A stretch of DNA of 64,000 nt, from positions 600,418-664,417 of the forward strand of contig BFEA01000644.1 of NCBI GenBank assembly GCA_003427395.1, written 5' to 3'. Source of the stretch: Chara braunii (lineage: Eukaryota; Streptophyta; Charophyceae; Charales; Characeae). Made by a program: the position numbers and the translations under genes. The number at the start of each line of letters is the position of its first letter. Position 1 is the stretch's first letter. The notes under the pieces are model-generated. The model was given only the letters and a program-made list of their open reading frames with translations, did no database searches and had not been told where the DNA came from. Below are positions 21,218 to 31,738 of this stretch, one piece after another.

Positions 21218-22130
21218 TCATGGCCGTTGGGTCACTTCCACATTCTCCCCCACCTCTTTCATTCTCACAGGTGGGTCCTCCTTTTTTTGCCACAGCCTAA
21301 ACATGGCTTGCGGTGCCTGTCGTGCGGCTATCCGTATGAGAACCTCTTCCCTTACTCCGCCCGGGACCTTGGGGTTAATGTACTCGCCGAACTGATCGTA
21401 TGTATCTCCATCCATATTGGAAGAGATCAGTCCAGCTTGCTCATAGTCTCGTCTCTTGTTGCAGAAACGTATTGTATGGCCTTGCTTATCGCAATGCCGG
21501 CAGATAGCATTCCGCCAGTCGAAACGAGCTCTTCCATATCCTTGACCTCCTCCCCGACCACCTTGGTTATCTTGACCTTGGTAACCTTGGTTATTCCATT
21601 GACCCCCTCGGCCTCCGCCGTTCCTACCTCGCCCTCGTCCGCCGCCTCTTCCTCCGTTCCCCTGATTGTCCTGGCCTTGGTTCCCTCCGCCTGTCACGCT
21701 AGCTTGCGAACTTTGCGGTGCGTGCGACGGATGTGGCGTCATCGGCTGGGCCTGTATTGTAGGGTAGCTTGGCTGCCGCATACTCGCTTGAGGTCCTAAG
21801 TAAGGTACTATCTGTCCCTACGCAACTTGGGCGCCCCATGGTACGAAGGTGTTAAAAATAGGTCATGGTCATTGTCCATATAGCGGTGACCCTGCTTGAG
21901 AAGGTCCCGCATTAGTTGATGGCGCGCTGCTGCACTTGGAGAGGTCACTGCCAACGCTTGAGGTACTCTCCCCTTCCCAAGGCCTTGTCCTCCTTGTGTC
22001 AAGTTGCGTTGTTTGCGCTGCGCCTTCACGAGATGTTGTGGCACCGGCTCTTCATCCCACTCTTCCTGAACAGCTTCCTCAACCACCGGCTCCTTTCCCT
22101 TCCCTTGAACCGTGGTCACCGCTTTCTTTT
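21218..22130 (-). pseudogene. Element A gag: C-terminal part with CCHC zinc knuckle
   Basis: The nucleocapsid part. From 21781 a Gly/Arg/Gln/Asn-rich stretch (GNGGRGGGRGRGRNGGG) leads to the knuckle CRHCDKQGHTIRFC (C-X2-C-X4-H-X4-C, intact), then a stretch of about 70 residues. Upstream (22130-21808) lies KGKEPVVEEAVQEEWDEEP in another frame, so one frameshift falls near 21790-21808. The knuckle binds the genomic RNA. The upstream end is interrupted by the transposon at 22139. Confidence 0.85.
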
Positions 22131-22138
22131 GTATCACG

Positions 22139-22823
22139 CTGGGTAGCACGCCGTACACATACAGTGCGTACGCGTACGTATTCCAGCGTATGCGTATGAA
22201 CCCAAAATTGCGCGTACGCGTATCTGAAAAAATAGTATGTTGTGCAAAATAATGATACAAACAACATTTGTCTTGGAGTCATACCCGAATTCCCAACCAA
22301 TTCTTGATTTAAAAATAAAAAACCTTAAAGAAAACTTTAAAATAATAATAATAATAATAAATTATTTTTTAATAATTTTTAAATTATAATGATAATATTA
22401 CCTTTTTTTTCAGTTTTTAATTTCTTACTTGAGTTTGATTGGGAATTCGGGGATGACTCCCAGGCAAAAGTTCTTTGTATCATGTTTCTGCATAACATAT
22501 ATTTCTTACAAAAGTTTGTTTTGATTTTTTCTGTTTTTTTCCTATTTTTTTTAACTTTTTATTTCAATTTATTTGTGTTTTGTGTCTTTGATTTTTCACT
22601 CGAGTTTCGTACAAAATTTGGCGATGAGTCTCAGACAAACGTTGTTTGAAATATCATTTTTCATAACATAAGTTTTTTTCAGATTTTTCGGATGATTTGT
22701 TTTTTTTTTTTTTTTTTACGTATTCCCACGTACGAGAGTACGTGTATGCGCGTACGTGTCGCGTACAGGAATACATGTACGAGTGTACGCGCAACCCGCG
22801 TACACGTACGCCGTGCAACCCAG
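22139..22823. mobile_element. Inverted-repeat DNA transposon (MITE-like), copy 1, 685 bp, 8-bp target duplication
   Basis: Ends CTGGGTAGCACGCCGTAC and, inverted, CTGGGTTGCACGGCGTAC. Both termini continue about 90 bases into arms made almost wholly of CGTACG/GTATGC-type words, then an A/T tract, then a subterminal unit of about 90 bases present in inverted orientation at 22225-22325 and 22590-22680, with a third copy at 22420-22510. Flanks are GTATCACG and GTATCAGG (7 of 8 identical). Taking out the element and one flank copy leaves the element A gag frame open across the site, which confirms the boundaries. No transposase is encoded. Confidence 0.85.
22341..22362. repeat. (AAT)n tract inside the transposon
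   Basis: AATAATAATAATAATAAT within an A/T-rich centre. Confidence 0.9.
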
Positions 22824-22831
22824 GTATCAGG

Positions 22832-23502
22832 ATATCTTTTCCATAGCCTAGTTTTGCGAGTACATCCGTGATAATCCTTCTTATTTTGGAGTCCCTGAGG
22901 CAGTTGTATGTCGCTCCTTCCTTTTTCGTCTCTATTGGCGCATTTAATACTGCTCCACTTGGTCCAGATCTCCCTCTTTTATACCCTGGTCGATTGTGGC
23001 CCATGTGAGCTTTTCACTACCTCCTCCCCGCTTTGTCAGCTCCTGGGCCTCTGAAGCGTTGAACAACCCTAAGAAAATAGCACACTGTGCCTCTTCTAAG
23101 ATTCCTGGGACCTTCCTTGCCTTCTTCTTAAATGCCTCCGCGAGAGCCCCAACAGTGGTAAAGTCATCCCTATTAAGTCCGCCGCCTTCAACAGGTCATC
23201 ATCTAACCTTTACTTTCTCAGCATGTCATCTTTGAACCTGACCCAACCGCCATTGGCCGCAGCTATAACCTTTTCTACCTCCTTGTGAAGCCCATGAAGT
23301 ATATATTTTGAAATACGTTGGAACTTCAATGCATTTGACAAACCCATCAGTGCCTGGTTGACCAACTCTAACCATTTCGAAACTCGTTCTCCTCTTAAAT
23401 GGAAAGTGTCACTTTAGGGACATTGCTTTGCGCCCTTTCCCGCATGCCCAAGGCTTCAACCAAGTCATCAATGGTCAACCCTTTTGCCACACCATCGGTC
23501 AT
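22832..23502 (-). pseudogene. Element A gag: capsid part
   Basis: Capsid region of a Ty3/gypsy Gag, starting at ATG 23502 (DDLVEALGMRERAQSN...) chosen because it is the first Met of the gag-like reading. Later blocks: KWLELVNQALMGLSNALKFQ, WVRFKDDMLRK, a LAEAFKKKARKVPG part, then CAIFLGLFNASEAQELTKRG. A stop interrupts near 23416 and there are shifts near 23200 and 22950. The helical pattern with W...L and F...F spacing fits a retrotransposon capsid. It joins the C-terminal gag across the transposon at 22139-22823. Confidence 0.8.
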
Positions 23503-23890
23503 CTTGACTGACCTCTTGATTCAAACAGATCCCTGTTAGTAAGAAAAGGTAGAAACTTCATTCAGCAAGCAGACCTACCATATTGCTTACCTGACTTCCT
23601 ACTTAGCTTAATTATAATTCAAACTTACCAGGCACTATCCCTTCTCTCTTTTCTTAACTTATCTCGGCCGACTTATTCCTCTCACAACTTCTTTTACATC
23701 ATAAGTGAGTATAAGCTTTATCCATAATAACCAAACAGACAATCAATCAAATTAAAATATATAGTAAATTATTAATAGTAATGTCGCATAGTCATCCTTG
23801 TAAGTCACACAAAATTTTCTCACATACCTATTTTCTTACTTTCTTGTACCCGGATGTCGTTCCACCAGGGACAACGGTAGGAAACTGTTA
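23503..23890 (-). other. Element A leader, with intron-like signals
   Basis: Untranslated leader between primer site and gag start. On the minus strand GGTAAGTTTG near 23635 is followed about 95 bases later by CTTACTAACAGGG (near 23540), which looks like a donor and a branch-plus-acceptor. A leader intron is possible but unproven. The sequence just after the primer site (CCGTTGTCCCT, then GGAACGACA) is shared with E1 at 46014-46040. Confidence 0.4.
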
Positions 23891-23908
23891 TCCCCAGCCA
23901 CGGCGCCA
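23891..23908 (-). promoter_or_regulatory. Primer binding site, Asp tRNA type
   Basis: On the minus strand TGGCGCCGTGGCTGGGGA, matching 16 of 18 positions of the well-known plant gypsy primer site TGGCGCCGTTGCCGGGGA, attributed to Asp tRNA. Two bases (GG) separate it from the LTR end. E1 has the same arrangement at 45980. Confidence 0.75.
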
Positions 23909-24619
23909 CCTATCGAGCGCATCGTTCCCATGCAGTGTCGGACCCTCCCGGCCTCGTCACGCAGAAGTTGGTCTACCTCATCGTGATACACATGGAGCTT
24001 CCACAAGCCGCTCCGGTCGAGTACGTAATCCATACCTCTCGCGAGCCCCTACGACAGGATAGGGTCAACGCGAGGCATAACTTACCTCCACCAGCGAGAG
24101 TTGTCACCTCCCTTCGGTGGGCATATCCCCGCCAAGCTACCAGTCCACAGTACGAAAGCTAATCAGTTGCAATTGTAGAGGTGGACACCAGCCGAGGGCG
24201 TTTTCTCGTTCGCTGTAGTATAGGGGTTATGGGCAGTCTCACGCCTCTATCGAATCCACACGCGAACCGACGCACTGGGGGGCTGAAGTCCCAAGCGCAA
24301 CTCGTAGTCGGTCGACTAGGATGTATCCCACATATCACGCGTTACACCGCACTTAGTACATAAAAAATAAAACGCACACTCATTCGGAACGACACAAGAC
24401 AAAACAACACAACAATCCTAGTCCCTTCAGTAACCATCCCATAACTTTCCAATGCGGAAATCGGGTAGGCATCGCGTGCGAGACTTAATATAAAACCGTG
24501 TGGACGCGGGGCGTTCTCATATCGAGTAGCAATGCATAAATATGCAAGCACTCGCAATGATGACGTGCTCTGTAGTGCCCATAATCAAGCGGTTCCTCGT
24601 GGATCTGAGTATCGCTTAT

Positions 24620-24671
24620 GACACTCAAGTGTCAGTCTCGAAGTATCGTGAAGGTCGAGCCCTTCACGATA
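24620..24671. repeat. Two adjacent hairpins in the element A LTR
   Basis: GACACT/AGTGTC with a 2-base loop (24620-24633), then TATCGTGAAGG/CCTTCACGATA with perfect 11-bp arms and a 6-base loop (24644-24671). They lie upstream of the presumed transcription start region on the minus strand. Confidence 0.85.
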
Positions 24672-25034
24672 TTGCACGATTGAAAGAACAGTCGTTCAGC
24701 CCCCGCGGTACCTTCAACCCTTAGGCTGAGTTTCCCGGTAGGCAGGGCAAATAGGCTTTGCGCGAGGGGTGATCCCTTCTGCGTGGAGTCTAGGACCTAG
24801 GGTGTCTTGGACAAGGACCTTGAATCCAGGCCCAGGACCAACGTCCGACCAAGAAACTTTAAAAAGCAGAAATGCTAAAAAAGGGGAGTCTCTTTCCCTC
24901 TCTCAATCTCAGCCTCAATCAAACCTTTAAGCGTGAGCACTGTAGGTCATGTGAATACTCAAGTATAGGTATTTATATAAATGAAGGTTATTTAAAATAA
25001 GACAATCACTTCTCACAGTCACAGTAAGGTTCCT

Positions 25035-25350
25035 CTAAGCTATATGTATGTATGTAATCACAAATAGTCAAATCCAAAGTCTAGACCATAAAGATACCTG
25101 CAATCGCATCAAGGAATCAACCAAAAATCCACACACTACGCGGGGTCAACTTCAACCATTCTCTATGCTCTTACCCTTTGCTTTAGGGCCTCTCTCAGCC
25201 CTATGTATGTATGTAGTCGCAAATAGCCAAATCCAAAGTCCGAACCACAAACATACTTGCAATCGCACCAAGGAATCAACCAGAAGTCAACACACTACAC
25301 GGGGTCAACTTCAACCATTCTCTATACTCATACCCCTTGCTTTAACCATG
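25035..25350 (+). repeat. Tandem duplication, unit about 160 bp
   Basis: TATGTATGTATGTA followed by ATC(A/G)CAAATAG(T/C)CAAATCC, GCAATCGCA(T/C)CAAGGAATCAA and GGGGTCAACTTCAACCATTC occurs twice (about 25040-25190 and 25200-25350) with about 90 percent identity by eye. Confidence 0.9.
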
Positions 25351-25815
25351 CCTTTACTCCGACCTTCCAAAATAAATATTCAGTACCTTCGTTAAATGAC
25401 CATTCAATAAAAGTTCGGGTGAAAACCTTAATAAAACAATAAAAACGACCAGGGCTAAAACCTTTTAGGTTGGGTAACGAGAATGGATTGGAGTTGAGTC
25501 ATGAACCAACGAATCGGCAGCCGATCTATTATCAGTGATAACAGAAGATGATCCTCGTGGGATCAAGCTGAATCTAACCCAAATCTTGAGTTAGAATGAT
25601 CAAAGGCACCTGTACCATAAGATAGGTCAATGTCCAAGCTAAATCATCAGTGTATGGGAAATAAATTTCCATAGCACATGGTTACTCAAAGCTATCTGCC
25701 AATTAAGTATAAATCTACCCATGAGTCAGTATCCAAAAAAAAGGTAGACCTTTGGCAGAATCTCTGCCATATAGGGTGGATTGCCAATATCGCCACATGT
25801 CAAAATATAAATTTT

Positions 25816-26350
25816 CTCCTCTAAAATAAGAAATTTTCGGCAGTGTTTCCCGTAGCAAAAGTGTCTTTTCAAAATTTATACTAGATTAAATATGAAAACT
25901 AAAACAGTATCTAAATTTGAGAAGTCAAATTTTATCTAACTCCCTGAATTAGTAAAAAATTGGGTAGCATCTCCTTTAAAAAAGTAGACCTCCCATATTT
26001 TATACTAAGTCAGATAAGAACTCAAAGTAAAACTTGAGTTCAACCAAGACAAAATTTAACTAACTCCTTAGATTTGTAAAAATTTCGGCAGAGCTTCCCA
26101 TAAAGAAAATAGCTTTTCAAAATTTATACAAAGCTACGTCTAAAAATCCAGAAAAAACTTTGACTTCCTAAAGTCTAATTTTGTTCAACTCCCTTAATTA
26201 GTAAAAATTTGGGCAGCACTCCCTTTAGAAAATGAGACTTTTCAAATGTTTACTAAACCATATATGAAATTTAGACAAAAAAAAAGTAAAAATCTGATTA
26301 ACTCCTTGATTTTGTAGAAATTTCGGCAGCGCTTCCCATAGAGAAAGTTA
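25816..26350 (+). repeat. Degenerate satellite-like tandem array, about 5 units of 115-130 bp
   Basis: Each unit carries TAACTCC, a TTTGTAAAAATTTCGGCAG-like block, CTTCCCATA and TTTTCAAAATTTATAC. Starts fall near 25816, 25932, 26062, 26184 and 26297. Units have diverged considerably. AT-rich, non-coding. Confidence 0.75.
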
Positions 26351-26663
26351 CTAGATTTATATTAGACCGAGTATAACAAAAGATCCCAGAAAATGTAGAA
26401 ATTAACCTAAGTAAAATAAACTTAGCTAAAAAAATGCAGGAACTGAAACTAACTCTTATAGCTTTAACCCGTGGCGAGCATCTAAAACAACTACCTGTGA
26501 AACTAAAACTCAGACTAAATAGTGTTCTCACACAGCCACCTGCAAAGCCAAGCCTTAATGGTAAATACTCTCACCAGCCCCAAATCAACTTGGTCAAAAA
26601 GTAGTTCGTAGTCTTTCAATGATTTATCCCTTATACCCAACTTACATAAGGAGTAAAGCTACA

Positions 26664-27370
26664 TCATCCAATTTTATGGAAACCTGTCTTGCTCAACCAT
26701 TGAATATATACAAACACAGGGCACTACAACTTTTATCTTCCTTGGGCATATGACTAGGTTGTCCAACCTAGTCGCCCTGATTTGTTTAAGTATCCAAGTT
26801 ATATATAAATGGTTGCACTTAGTCTTTTAAGGTAACATATAATTGAACCGATCATCTTAAATCAAAGTTCAACCTGTTCCTTCTTACCTCAAATTTATTC
26901 TTACTTCATACTCTCTTCAGCTAATGATAAGCTATAGTTAGACCATCCAATCTTGTGGAAAAATGTCTCACTAACCTGTTCATAACAAAAGTAGTATAAA
27001 AATATAAACAAATTTATCCTTTTGGTTCCAGCATGTGCGCGGCTCCAGACCAGACCACCCAATCTTATGGGAACTTGTCGTCCTTTGCCTGAATTCCCCC
27101 TCAGAATAAAACAAGAGAGAGTCAAGGTCATCCAATCTTATGGAACATGCCCAACTCTCTTTCAGAAACTAATAAAACATAAGAAAACTCAAAGAAACAA
27201 TGCAACCAAGTCATCCAATCTTATGAAAAAATGTTTGGTCCCTGAAAGTCAAACGCAGGCAGCCCTCGTAGGTCAAAGCAACCAGGCCACCCAATCTTAT
27301 GGGAACTTGTCTAGTCCTTCAGGCAATCAAAAACAAACATAGCGCTGGACCCTCCAATGTTATAGAGACT
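26664..27370 (+). repeat. Array of short repeats with unequal spacers, 7 copies
   Basis: CATCCAATCTTATGGGAACTTGTC-like blocks (core about 15 bases) start near 26664, 26943, 27055, 27129, 27212, 27287 and 27351. Spacing is 64-112 bases except for the first gap of 279. The spacers are unrelated to each other. A perfect hairpin GACTAGGTTG/CAACCTAGTC lies in the first gap (26752-26773). Confidence 0.75.
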
Positions 27371-29800
27371 TTTCCAGCCTTTGGTTGACACAATCAGACA
27401 CAAGCAATACAACCTTCCTCCCACCTTTTTCCCAGATGCAACCCTTTTTCACAATCTTATTTCGGTTAAACAACAAATTTGAAACTATAATTACACAAAC
27501 ATTCCTTTACTAAGCCTAGTTTGTGTCCTGAAAGTCAAACATAAAATCAAAATAGGGATACATGTAATATACTCAGTCAAACCGTAAAAGGATGTACAAA
27601 TAAAGGTTACAACTGGGTTTATAGAGGGGAAACAATGGTTACCTCTCAGTTCCCTGCCTCCATAACTCCACCCGAGTTCTGGCAGAGCTCTGGCAATCGG
27701 TGGGCGGACTCTTGCTGCGGTCCTACAGGTTGCAATCCCGCCTGCCGCCTTCCTCTCTGAACAAGTTTAGACTTAGAGTAAGAAGGACAGAATGAGGAGT
27801 TTTAGACACTCGAGATACAGAAGGGGGACAACTCAACTCTCAGAAGAGGGCCTTGCGACCTCCAATCGCATGGGGGCCCCACAATGACAGCCAGAACGCG
27901 CAGCAGCTGGGTCCAACAAAGCCAAAGCGTTTGTTGTTGACTCATTGGCGGCTCTCCCACTTTGCAGCAACGACCCTGTCCCTTCAAAGACTCAGTCACT
28001 CTGCAGCCTCGTGACCAGAAATGCACAAACCACAGCTAAAGGCACGGGCTGTGGATAAAAAAAAAAAAAACAGTCTTCTGTCTACCGCATCGCAGTGTGA
28101 CAACAATGCAATCTGACTGGCCACGCAGTGTGCAGAGTATGCACAGAAATCGGCCGTGCCGCCCTTACCGAACTTCGGTAAGTACCCAACCCCGGACCGG
28201 ACTCATACCACTTCAATCGACAGGATGGGCAGCGTACCAGTCAACAGATTAGTCTGCAATCTCACCGTCTATTGCCTACTAGTTCAAAGGTAAGTATTGC
28301 TCCTTTCTCGTCACAACCCCACCTCTTGCAACAGTCGAGCAGTCCCCTCTTGCGTGACCCCCTTTCTGCTGCCTATGACCCAAGGTAGGTTGGTTACGGC
28401 TTCAAGATATGGGTTGCGGGTCAGGATACAACCCTCTCTCGGACTGCAGTCGAGATGGCAGCGCGGCCTAACCAGCCATACAATGGACAGAAACCCCAAC
28501 AGATACTGGTTGTATCGCTCACTCTGAACTGCAGTAAGTGTTTGCTTTGCCGTTGAACTCATGCCACTCCAAACTGCATTACAAGTAGAGCACTGACCAA
28601 CAAAAGAGTCTTCAGTCCTCCATTGCCTCACATCACCACCATTAACAGGAAGGGTATCGCACAGTTTAAACGGTGGATCACTACCATTCAGCTGCTTGCT
28701 TCCAGCTGCTCTTGCTCGGCAGCGGGCAACCAAAATAATCACCGACCGAATCTTCCTCAAGGATGAGACTAGGTATGTACCCCCTTTTCCCCTGTTGTAT
28801 GTCATCCCTCCTAATTCCTATTCGTCCCTCTTTCTCTCCTGAACCCACTACCAAATGGTAGCTACTACCATCGTCTAAAATAAACAGAAATCGCACGAAA
28901 CTGTCGTCGAAACGCTGACCGATACACCAATCGCTTCCCACGCACCGGAACATCAAGTATGTCGCCTTACTTGAATTTGATGTTGTCAGTATGCTTGCAG
29001 CCACCCGAAAGATCCGACTCACCTCCCTTGTCACGCCCGATTCCGTAAAAAATCAAGTGACCTGCGCGGTTTTACTCCTACGACGCCCGCAATCCCGTCA
29101 TCTGTCCGCGCAACCCGCAACTCTTGTAACGCAATATCGACTACCTTCTTGCAAATTCCGCTCACACTATCCAAATCGCCTTACCTCGAATCCCCTAGTT
29201 TGACTCTCTCCTCACCTAACTCTGTCGAAAATCGAGTAATATGTTCGTTCTTCCTTCCACCATAATCGCTCCCCCGGCCCCTTTTTCCGCACCTCAACTT
29301 TCTATTAACTCCTAATCTACTAACCCACTACCAAAACTAACATTACAAACAGACTCGCCCGCCTCCAGAGCCCTGGAATCGCTTCACGTTCTACTTGATT
29401 CCATCATGAGTCGAGTTCATCGTTCATTTCTTCTCTCCGCCATGTCCACTCCTCCTCTATTTTGCCATCACTGATCTTCAAGCGCAACCCGCCAGCCCTA
29501 CATCCAGATTGCGGCTTAGTCCTTCTGATGACATGCCAAAAGGCACTTACCCTCCAAGTCTTTGAATAGAATGTCAGGCGCCCGGCAAGTCTTCCGCCCC
29601 TATATTACTCTGACGACTGATCTCCAGCCGTAGCGCCGCAGATATGCCATGATGAGTCCCCTATTTCTCCACCTACCCCGCTTCCCACCTGCGCTTAGTA
29701 ATAAGCTAACCCAAACTCAATAGCGTTCGGGTCAATCCGGACAATCGGACAGCGGTCATGTAACAATTCACATACTAGGGTGTTTAGCCCTAGCAGATGA
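27371..29800. other. No gene recognised; LTR interior
   Basis: No coding ORF that I can support. Several GGTAAGTA-type words occur (28169, 28290), which would look like splice donors on the plus strand, but without matching exons. A run of A (28059-28072) and repeated CACCAC and CTCGTC words are all that stand out. Confidence 0.35.
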
Positions 29801-29801
29801 C

Positions 29802-30279
29802 CTAACAACCCTTCGGCGCAAAAATTACCCAAGCACCGCCCCTTTCAACGTGTGGGCGCGCGCGAGGCCTACTTACAAGCCTAAAGAACGACTTAACTGA
29901 GGCGGGCCCGATACAGATCTTGGTGGTATTAGCAAGATTCAAAACGAGAGCTTTGACGACCGAAGCGGCAAGGGGCTCCTCATAATCCACCTTGCTGCCA
30001 TACCACTGTGGCCTCTCACAGCGCCCTGGGTCGTCTCGCCCTTCTTCGCCCAGGCGTGCATTGTCACCTTTTGTGCCCAACGAGCATGCTCACACTCAAA
30101 CCTCTCATAGCAGATCGTGGTCGGCGGATGGTGAGCTCGCAACAATCCTTGCCTTCCACGGGCTGCAGTTTCGTGGACTGCTCGGAAGATCCCCTAGTTC
30201 CCTTCCACTTCAAGCTACCGTCGCTCTTCAATGGGAAGCAAGGGAAGTCACGACCACGGGCCCCACCACTCTTACTCAT
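29802..30279 (-). pseudogene. Decayed minus-strand coding remnant, unrecognised
   Basis: Three overlapping minus-strand pieces in different frames join in protein-like fashion: 30279-30064 (SGGARGRDFPCFPLKSDGS...), 30145-29939 (CYERFECEHARWAQKVTMHA...) and 30080-29802 (VDYEEPLAASVVKALVLNLA...). This is the pattern of one coding segment broken by two frameshifts. I do not recognise a family. It lies inside the presumed LTR of element A, so it may be a captured or nested gene fragment. Confidence 0.35.
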
Positions 30280-31058
30280 GTTGACTTCTTCAGTCAGTGT
30301 TTCAAGACAGTCAGGATAGAGGAACTTTGGCGGTACCCTGAATACGCAGGAACTCGTAGGTCAAACATAGGAGACACACGCTCAAGGTCCTCGACCGCTG
30401 TGATGGCCTCTTGATTCGGCACTACGTCCGAGTCAAAGCTTTGATGACAAAAAATAAAATATCTAGAAAATTTTAATCGTCAGTGAGCGACTGACGAGAA
30501 AACGGACCCGTTGGCACCACTTCAACTCCGCCGACGGCAAAACCAAGGGGAATAGCCCCGTCGGCCCCTCAACCCTTTTGTCCCTTTGCGCTACCCCGAT
30601 GTCCTCGTGCCGTCGTCGCTCGATCTCGATCCCTGAATCTCTTTGATGAAAATCCGACGCTATAACCCATAGGGCTAGTCCCAAGGCAGGTCTAGCTTTG
30701 ACGAACACCTAAATAAGCTGATACTGCGCGACGCGCACACGTACCGAAACGTTTTCAAAAATCACATTGTTGTCGATGTCGTCCTTCGCACGTACGCACA
30801 AGTCACGAGCAAGCGCACCAATCCAGAAGCATAATCTTTTTAATCCTAGTTTAATCGGAAATGAAAATTGGGTCAGCTATCATGCTAGCTCTTCAATTAT
30901 CACCAAATAAAAAGATCACGTGCGCCTCAAGTCCACGCGCCGACACACTCTTTAAACTAGTCAGCCATCCAGTCAACGTAAATCACAGTCGCGACTCGCG
31001 CGGTATACTTAAACTTTCAAACCAATTTATTTTCTGTCGCTTGCAAAAACAAGGGCGG
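30280..31058. other. No feature recognised
   Basis: Short ORFs only, none protein-like. Start part of the element A LTR on the minus strand. Confidence 0.3.
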
Positions 31059-31168
31059 ATACCCTTGTAAGGGTATTCGCGCCGATAGCGGGTGTGGGGG
31101 AAGAGGGTGTGGGGGAGGCAACTGTGGGGGAGGCAGTGGATGGGAAAATACCCTGACAAGGGTATTTG
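31059..31168. repeat. Two LTR-start palindromes, head to head, with G-rich spacer
   Basis: ATACCCTT/AAGGGTAT (31059-31076) is the start hairpin of the minus-strand element A LTR. AAAATACCCT...AGGGTATTT (31145-31168) is the start hairpin of the plus-strand E1 LTR. Between the two LTR starts lie only about 47 bases (31090-31136) made of repeated GTGTGGGGGA and GTGGGGGAGGCA words. Confidence 0.8.
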
Positions 31169-31693
31169 CGGGGGATTCTAAACGTCGGACGTTGTCCGAC
31201 TCTTTCGTTGATTGAAGGACTTGATGAGATTGATGTTTGCCAAAATTTTATTCAGACCTTATCTATGACTGAGAGACCAAAAGTTTTCGAACTTTAGTCC
31301 GAGCGCAGGTGGCGTCTGGGAGTAACAAATGTGAATGACAATGCTTCACTTTTGTCGAAGCCACAGGAACGTGCGGAGATGGGAACGCTAAAGTTAGACC
31401 TATTCTACCTAAAATAATGTCGTGTGGCTGCTAAGCCGTGCGATTCAGGGCCTAAGTAGGTTGAAAAGAGGGATGCGACGCAGAGGGGGAATAGGAAGAA
31501 GGGTTTTATTTTCTGGGCCGCGCGGGTTGACGAAGAGCCAGGGGGTGGATAGGCCGATGTCGAGGTCACGCGGCCAACCGACGGGGCAGGGCCAGCCATC
31601 AAGGCCTATTAGGCTTCAGGCAGACAGGATCTGCAGAGTCTCAGGCAGGCAGGGCCTGCAAGGCCACGGGCAGGGAGAACGACTGGGGCAAAG

Positions 31694-31738
31694 CTCTTCT
31701 TATAGAAGAGTTGCTCCTATTACTATCATGATAGGAGC
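31694..31738. repeat. Double hairpin in LTR1
   Basis: CTCTTCTTATAGAAGAG (31694-31710) followed after two bases by GCTCCTAT...ATAGGAGC (31713-31738). The same pair lies in LTR2 at 50585-50603 and 50605-50630, where the second stem is 11 bp and perfect. The central TTATAG of the first hairpin also looks like a weak TATA word. Confidence 0.85.

Larger units (their letters stand above)
17301..31089 (-). mobile_element. Ty3/gypsy retrotransposon, element A (integrase and 3' LTR missing)
   Basis: Reading right to left: a very long LTR-like region (31089 to 23911), an Asp-tRNA-like primer site, a leader, gag with CCHC knuckle, protease, RT and RNase H. Order and motifs are those of Ty3/gypsy. Gag, protease and parts of pol share one frame, suggesting a single gag-pol ORF when intact. 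The element ends within or just after RNase H; no integrase motif is seen. It carries an inverted-repeat transposon at 22139-22823 and a LINE scrap at 17952-18663. Confidence 0.8.
23911..31089 (-). mobile_element. Long LTR-like region of element A (about 7.2 kb)
   Basis: Bounded at the left by the primer site and at the right by a start resembling the E-family LTR start (GCTATCGGCGCGAATACCC against TGTTGTCGGGCCAAATATCC). Its last 0.4 kb (24040-24360) is clearly related to E1 (44090-45820), E2 (54460-54780) and D (57740-58140): GTAGCTTGGCGGGGATA, GGTGACAACTC and the AACGCCCTCGGCTG block. The middle holds several tandem repeats and no gene. Homology of the middle part was not verified, so nested insertions may account for the extra length. 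Confidence 0.5.

Noticed and set aside
26664-27370. CRISPR array
   Set aside because: Eukaryotic retrotransposon context, repeats imperfect, spacing irregular (64-279) and no cas-like gene.
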